From: Bacteroidales bacterium
Lineage (GTDB): Bacteria; Bacteroidota; Bacteroidia; Bacteroidales; Muribaculaceae
NCBI GenBank assembly: GCA_019420545.1
Contig: JAHZGZ010000130.1
Coordinates: forward strand, 1 to 9,711
Direction of reading: 5' to 3'
DNA length: 9,711 nucleotides
In this document: positions 6,456-9,711 of the stretch, piece after piece
Layout: each line of letters opens with the position of its first letter
Position numbering within the stretch: the stretch's first letter is position 1
Program-made: the position numbers and the translations under genes
The notes under the pieces: generated by a model
The model's database searches: none
Seen by the model: the letters and a program-made list of their open reading frames with translations, nothing else
Told to the model about the DNA's origin: nothing

Positions 6456-7802
6456 ATGGACCAATTCAAGGAAGTATCTGAAAACTACACACTCCCCGAA
6501 GCCATCCGCGAGGCACAGCGCTGCCTCCACTGCAAAGTGCCCGGATGCAAGAAGGGATGCCCCATATCCAACGACATACCCGACTGGATTGCCGAGCTTG
6601 CCAAAGGCAACTTCGGCAACGCCATGAAGATAATCAACTCGCGCAGCAACCTACCCGCCGTATGCGGCCGCGTGTGCGGCCACGAACGCCAATGTGAGGG
6701 AAACTGCGTACTTGCCAAAAAGGGACAGCACATTAACATAGGCAAACTCGAGCGCTTTGTTGCCGACTTCGACGCGGACGCCGGACTCACCCATGAGGCC
6801 ATTCCCGAAAAATCACGCGGTGCCGTGGCAGTAATCGGCAGCGGTCCGGCCGGACTCACCATCGCCGGCGACCTCGCGCGGCAGGGATTCCGCGTGGAGA
6901 TATTCGAGATGCAACCAGAGCCGGGGGGCGTACTCATGTTCGGCATACCCGAATACCGTCTGCCAAAAGAAGTTGTGCGCCGCGAGATTAAAAAGATTGA
7001 AAACCTCGGCGTACTGTTCCACCTCGACACCACAATCGGACGCACACTCACTATCGACGACCTTTTCGCCCGCGGCTTCGACGCCATATTCATGGGCACC
7101 GGCACGGGACGCCCCAAGACCCTTCCGATACCCGGTATCGACCATCCGGGCGTACGCCAGGCAATATGGTTCCTGCGCCGCGTAAGCCTGTATCAGTCGG
7201 GGTGTATCGACCGCAAGGAGGTTGTGATCGGCGAAGGCGACCGCATAGCCGTGATCGGATGCGGCAACACCGCCATCGACGCGGCGCGCACGGCCCTGCG
7301 CATGGGAGCTGCGGAGGTGACCGTAATCTACCACCGCACGGTCAATGAGATGAGTGCTCTGCATGCCGAATATGAGGACGCTGTGGCCGAGGGCGTGAAA
7401 TTCATGTGGAAATCATCGGTAACCGACATACGCGGAGCAAAAGGCGCCGACAATGCCACCGACATGCCCTGGGATGCCGGCAACCGCCTCAGCGGCATAA
7501 CTGTCGATACCGAAGGCTCCCTGACCGACATGGCGGTCGACCGTGTGATTCTTGCCGTAGGCTCCGCTCCGGCCTCGCGCATCGTCGACTCAACCGAAGG
7601 CATTGATGTGGATGCAAAGGGGTATGTGCTCACCCGCGACGTTCCCTACGGCATGACCACCCGACGCGGTGTATTTGCCGGCGGCGACGTGACCAACCGT
7701 CCGGCAACAGTAGTCCACGCCATGCAGGATGCCAAACGCGTAGCCGAAGGCATAGTCCGCTACGTCGACGCCGTAAAGCTCATACATTTGCAAACAAATT
7801 AA
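6456..7802 (+). CDS. gltA: NADPH-dependent glutamate synthase, homotetrameric/small-subunit type
   Basis: A 448-residue cytoplasmic flavin, iron-sulfur oxidoreductase of the glutamate synthase small-subunit family. Two four-cysteine clusters hold Fe-S centres: C23-x2-C26-x4-C31-x3-C35, followed by Pro, and C70-x3-C74-x5-C80-x3-C84. FAD binds at G128-S-G-P-A-G133, followed by PGGVLMFGIPEYRLP. A second nucleotide site, G268-C-G-N-T-A273, is of the GxGxxA form common in NADPH-using members, and the C-terminal AGGDVTNRPATVVHAMQDAK closes the FAD domain. Length fits the ~450-residue stand-alone type (TIGR01316), described in organisms that lack a large glutamate synthase subunit. The same fold serves as NfnB/SudA in electron-bifurcating complexes, but no NfnA-like partner lies beside it, so the physiological reaction is uncertain. 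I chose ATG 6456; the in-frame TTG at 6405 would lie upstream of the -7 promoter box. The last codons turn abruptly AT-rich. Confidence 0.9.
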   Translation: MDQFKEVSENYTLPEAIREAQRCLHCKVPGCKKGCPISNDIPDWIAELAKGNFGNAMKIINSRSNLPAVCGRVCGHERQCEGNCVLAKKGQHINIGKLERFVADFDADAGLTHEAIPEKSRGAVAVIGSGPAGLTIAGDLARQGFRVEIFEMQPEPGGVLMFGIPEYRLPKEVVRREIKKIENLGVLFHLDTTIGRTLTIDDLFARGFDAIFMGTGTGRPKTLPIPGIDHPGVRQAIWFLRRVSLYQSGCIDRKEVVIGEGDRIAVIGCGNTAIDAARTALRMGAAEVTVIYHRTVNEMSALHAEYEDAVAEGVKFMWKSSVTDIRGAKGADNATDMPWDAGNRLSGITVDTEGSLTDMAVDRVILAVGSAPASRIVDSTEGIDVDAKGYVLTRDVPYGMTTRRGVFAGGDVTNRPATVVHAMQDAKRVAEGIVRYVDAVKLIHLQTN

Positions 7803-7809
7803 ATACAAT

Positions 7810-7980
7810 ATGGCCTTTTATCCTAAACAAATACCAACACTTCGCGGGAATGTAGCTTCACGATTTAACAAAATCGCGGAAACAAACGAAACCCAGAAGA
7901 AAGGATCGGTTGACTTCTCAAAAGAAGTTGCCGAAGCGCGTGCGATTCTGATAAAAAGCCGTATGGGCAACAGATATTAA
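7810..7980 (+). CDS. Small basic protein (56 aa), candidate antitoxin partner of the downstream GNAT
   Basis: An ATG-started frame of 56 codons begins 7 nt after the gltA stop and ends 23 nt before the acetyltransferase. The product (MAFYPKQIPTLRG...FNKIAET...KKGSVDFSKEVAEARAILIK...) has a basic N-terminal half and a VDFSKEVAEARAILIK segment predicted to form an amphipathic helix. There is no signal peptide, membrane segment or cysteine. I do not recognise a named Pfam family. The size, the position just before a TacT-like GNAT and the shared AT-rich composition (37-42% GC by hand count, against 62-65% in gltA) suggest an antitoxin. TacA-type antitoxins are longer ribbon-helix-helix proteins, and no such motif is evident here, so this would be a different type. 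It could instead be a small conserved protein tied to gltA. Confidence 0.7.
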   Translation: MAFYPKQIPTLRGNVASRFNKIAETNETQKKGSVDFSKEVAEARAILIKSRMGNRY

Positions 7981-8002
7981 ACACGCTCTAAACAACACTT
8001 AC

Positions 8003-8044
8003 TGTGAGTTTTCTCCTCAACAACTGTGAATTTTGTGAATTCAC
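8003..8044. repeat. Three TGTGA(A/G)TT copies around the GNAT start
   Basis: TGTGAGTT (8003-8010, covering the GTG start), TGTGAATT (8025-8032) and TGTGAATT (8034-8041) lie within 40 nt. The last is part of the perfect 10-bp palindrome GTGAATTCAC (8035-8044). The second and third copies are directly adjacent and encode a duplicated CEF-CEF in the protein. This could be an autoregulatory operator or a small coding duplication; nothing in the sequence decides between them. Confidence 0.3.
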
Positions 8045-8654
8045 TGCCGATCTACTTGAGAGGTGCAATAAATTCTCATGTGTAAAAGATCAGGAAATCG
8101 AAGACTATTTTCTTTCCGACGCATCAAAAAACTCAGAAGTTTTATTGGGGAAATCATATTGTTTCGTCACGCCAGGCAACGATATGGTCTGTGCCTTTAC
8201 CGTCTCAAATTCATCAATAAAGGCCAACGATATTCCATCCAAAAAGAAAAACAGACTCCAACGGCGTATTCCTCATGCAAAGTGGAGATCACAGTATCCC
8301 GCTGTACTTGTTGGCCAATTGGCCGTATTTGACAAGTTTGCCGGTAATCACATTGGCGACGAACTCATGAATTTCATAAAATCATGGTTTATCGATCCAC
8401 TCAATAAGACTGGATGCCGATACGTAATTGTTGATGCTGTAAACAAACCAAAAGTTATCGACTACTATAAAAGAAATGGTTTCGATTTCATTTTTTCTTC
8501 TGAAGAAGAGGAGATGGAATACACGCGTCGGAATTATACTCGTCCCAGTTTCTTATCTCGGCTTAAATTGCTATGTTCTAAGAAATATGCTGATGACAAT
8601 GGTCGAAAGACCCGTCTGATGTTTTTTGATTTAATTATCCTTAAATACGATTGA
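8004..8654 (+). CDS. GNAT-family N-acetyltransferase, TacT-like candidate toxin
   Basis: A 216-residue acetyltransferase without signal or membrane segments. The N-terminal FSCVKDQEIEDYFLSDA resembles the opening of TacT/AtaT-type GNATs, which acetylate aminoacyl-tRNA. The core strand and acetyl-CoA loop are VGQLAVFDKFAGNHIG (Q105-G118). The usual (R/Q)xxGx(G/A) pattern is altered here: His116 stands where a small residue is expected. VIVDAVNKPKVIDYYKRNGFDF (Y154/Y155, G159) is the classical GNAT C-terminal motif, and the aligned tyrosine is the usual proton donor. Residues about 175-216 form an extra tail ending RLMFFDLIILKYD. GTG 8004 is chosen because an in-frame stop lies at 7989 and no ATG occurs before the core domain. 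GC is 33-40% in two hand-counted lines. The stop overlaps the next ATG (TGATG). An ordinary small-molecule or protein acetyltransferase is the alternative. Confidence 0.8.
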   Translation: MSFLLNNCEFCEFTADLLERCNKFSCVKDQEIEDYFLSDASKNSEVLLGKSYCFVTPGNDMVCAFTVSNSSIKANDIPSKKKNRLQRRIPHAKWRSQYPAVLVGQLAVFDKFAGNHIGDELMNFIKSWFIDPLNKTGCRYVIVDAVNKPKVIDYYKRNGFDFIFSSEEEEMEYTRRNYTRPSFLSRLKLLCSKKYADDNGRKTRLMFFDLIILKYD

Positions 8655-9586
8655 TGCAAATGGATTCAACAGTGCTGCGCAGTATTGCGGGAGGGTTCCG
8701 GCGAATTATACCGTTGCTGACAGCGGGCATATTATGTCTGCTGTCATGTTCATTCAAATCTGTAAGAAAAAGATATATGAAAGACGATAAGGGGATGATT
8801 AACTTTGTTTTGCTTGATGCCAATGAATGGGATGCATCGCAATACGTGTCCGACCTGGCAAAAGAGTGGGACATCGTTATCCCTGAGGATGCAGTTACCG
8901 ACTCTGTAATTTATACTGATATTGACGGATTCAGAGTCTCACTATTCCTCATCCCGCAACCAATACCCGAGGAAGAAGTTGTGACCAATGCCAAGCTCAA
9001 CTATATGTGGGACAATGCTGTGGCTGTCGCCCTCATGCATCAGGCACAATTAGTCGTCGCTGTTATGGACAAAGGTAAAGGTAAGGGCAAAATCAACCGT
9101 AACAAACAGATCGAGGCTGCCAAACTACTCACCAAGCTTACCGACGCCGCATTAAAGCAGAAACATGCAACGGCCGTGGCCGGAGCGGGCACGGTAATCG
9201 ACCCGAAAATATATACCATGGTGGCCCAGTCAATACGCGAGAATGAACTGCCGATTTTCGACTGGGTATGGTTCGGAGTATATCCCACTGAAAAGGAACC
9301 GATTGTATATACTTTCGGAATGTTTCAGTTCGGTCATCAGGACATCGAAGTTATCGGGACTCCCGATAACAACCTCCAGGAAATGCTTGACTATCTTACC
9401 TCCGTAGCCGGATACATCCTCGATACCGGAGCCACAATCCGACCGGGCGACATAGTTGACGGCCCCGACGGCACGCCTCTCCGGGTAACAGAAAAAGACG
9501 GTGTAGCTTACGATAAAAAGGTTCTCGGCATTCGTCTGCCCGGCAAAACGGCATCCGACGACAGCACCCCCGAGAAAAAACAATAA
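8654..9586 (+). CDS. DUF4261-domain protein with lipoprotein signal
   Basis: A 310-residue protein of unknown function. From about residue 48 (MINFVLLDANEWDASQYVSDLAKEWD, SLFLIPQPIPEEEV, LNYMWDNAVAVALMHQAQLVVAVMD) it matches the pattern I recall for DUF4261 (PF14080), ending near the segment TGATIRPGDIVDGPDGTPLRV. The N-terminus has two arginines, a hydrophobic stretch and LLSC with Cys32, a plausible lipoprotein signal. No acidic export signal follows, so inner-leaflet or periplasmic exposure is more likely than surface. DUF4261 proteins are, to my knowledge, often without a signal, and ATG 8777 (M42) would give a leaderless version. I prefer ATG 8654, which overlaps the GNAT stop as TGATG and implies coupling. 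A lysine/glycine run (KGKGKGK) follows the first domain half. GC rises from 32% near 8761-8820 to 68% near 9421-9480, which suggests a mosaic origin. Confidence 0.75.
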   Translation: MQMDSTVLRSIAGGFRRIIPLLTAGILCLLSCSFKSVRKRYMKDDKGMINFVLLDANEWDASQYVSDLAKEWDIVIPEDAVTDSVIYTDIDGFRVSLFLIPQPIPEEEVVTNAKLNYMWDNAVAVALMHQAQLVVAVMDKGKGKGKINRNKQIEAAKLLTKLTDAALKQKHATAVAGAGTVIDPKIYTMVAQSIRENELPIFDWVWFGVYPTEKEPIVYTFGMFQFGHQDIEVIGTPDNNLQEMLDYLTSVAGYILDTGATIRPGDIVDGPDGTPLRVTEKDGVAYDKKVLGIRLPGKTASDDSTPEKKQ

Positions 9587-9609
9587 CCCGGACGTGTCAG
9601 GCCGGACGT

Positions 9610-9711
9610 CTATTTGTCAAAAGTACTTTTCAGCTCCTCGTTTGATATTTCCACAGACATTGATTTGCCCGATGGGGTTGTATACCGATATATCAATTTA
9701 GCGCCGGCATT
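9610..9711 (-). CDS. C-terminal fragment of an unidentified protein (start outside window)
   Basis: Reading the minus strand from the right edge, 33 codons are open and end in TAG (complement of 9610-9612). The fragment includes GAKLIYRYTTPSGKSMSVEI and ends EELKSTFDK, which reads like a normal soluble C-terminus with beta strands and a short helix. It converges on the DUF4261 gene across a 23-nt gap. It is too short to assign a family. Confidence 0.55.
   Translation of the reverse strand, partial: NAGAKLIYRYTTPSGKSMSVEISNEELKSTFDK

Noticed and set aside
7787..7810. Promoter for the small protein (TTTG at 7787-7790)
   Set aside because: A -7 box at the right spacing would fall on or after the ATG at 7810, so this TTTG cannot serve as its -33 element.
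9588..9610. Terminator hairpin between the convergent genes (GACGT / ACGTC, plus a repeated CCGGACGT)
   Set aside because: The stem is only 5 bp with a 10-nt loop and no T-tract; it could be chance in a GC-rich gap.

Overview
The window looks like a gut Bacteroidales chromosome, most likely Muribaculaceae or a close relative. The evidence is a SusD-type glycan-binding lipoprotein, a BACON-domain lipoprotein, a Bacteroidetes-type ECF sigma factor, a near-consensus Bacteroidetes -7 promoter box (TAACTTTGC), and no strong Shine-Dalgarno sequences before the starts. The family placement is inference. Native genes are GC-rich (hand counts of 62-65% in gltA lines). Everything runs on the + strand except a gene fragment at the right edge.

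Left region (1-2620): the C-terminal part of a SusD/RagB-family lipoprotein (start outside the window) is followed 23 nt later by a 493-residue lipoprotein with two BACON-type domains and a beta-rich C-terminal region. Together they look like the distal, surface glycan-capture part of a polysaccharide utilisation locus whose SusC would lie further left. Two strong hairpins in the 139-nt gap close this unit.

Middle region (2642-6455): a three-gene unit encodes a secreted phosphodiester glycosidase (NAGPA family), an ECF sigma factor whose ATG shares a base with the preceding stop, and a secreted serine-type S1 sulfatase resembling heparan N-sulfatases. The two enzymes suggest removal of phosphodiester-capped or sulfated sugars from host-type glycans. 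The sigma factor has no anti-sigma gene next to it. After the sulfatase comes an array of eight 9-nt units that inverts in the middle to form a perfect 19-bp stem. A promoter for the next gene follows.

Right region (6456-9711): a homotetrameric-type NADPH-dependent glutamate synthase (GltA/GltD-like) is followed by a markedly AT-rich segment (about 7783-8820). That segment holds a 56-residue basic protein and a GNAT acetyltransferase resembling TacT-type toxins. It runs into a DUF4261 protein with a lipoprotein signal, whose ATG overlaps the acetyltransferase stop (TGATG). The small protein and the GNAT look like a toxin-antitoxin-like pair, and the composition suggests they were acquired; the DUF4261 gene shifts from 32% GC at its 5' end to 68% near its 3' end. 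A 33-codon C-terminal fragment of a convergent gene ends the window. No rRNA, tRNA, insertion sequence or CRISPR array was seen.
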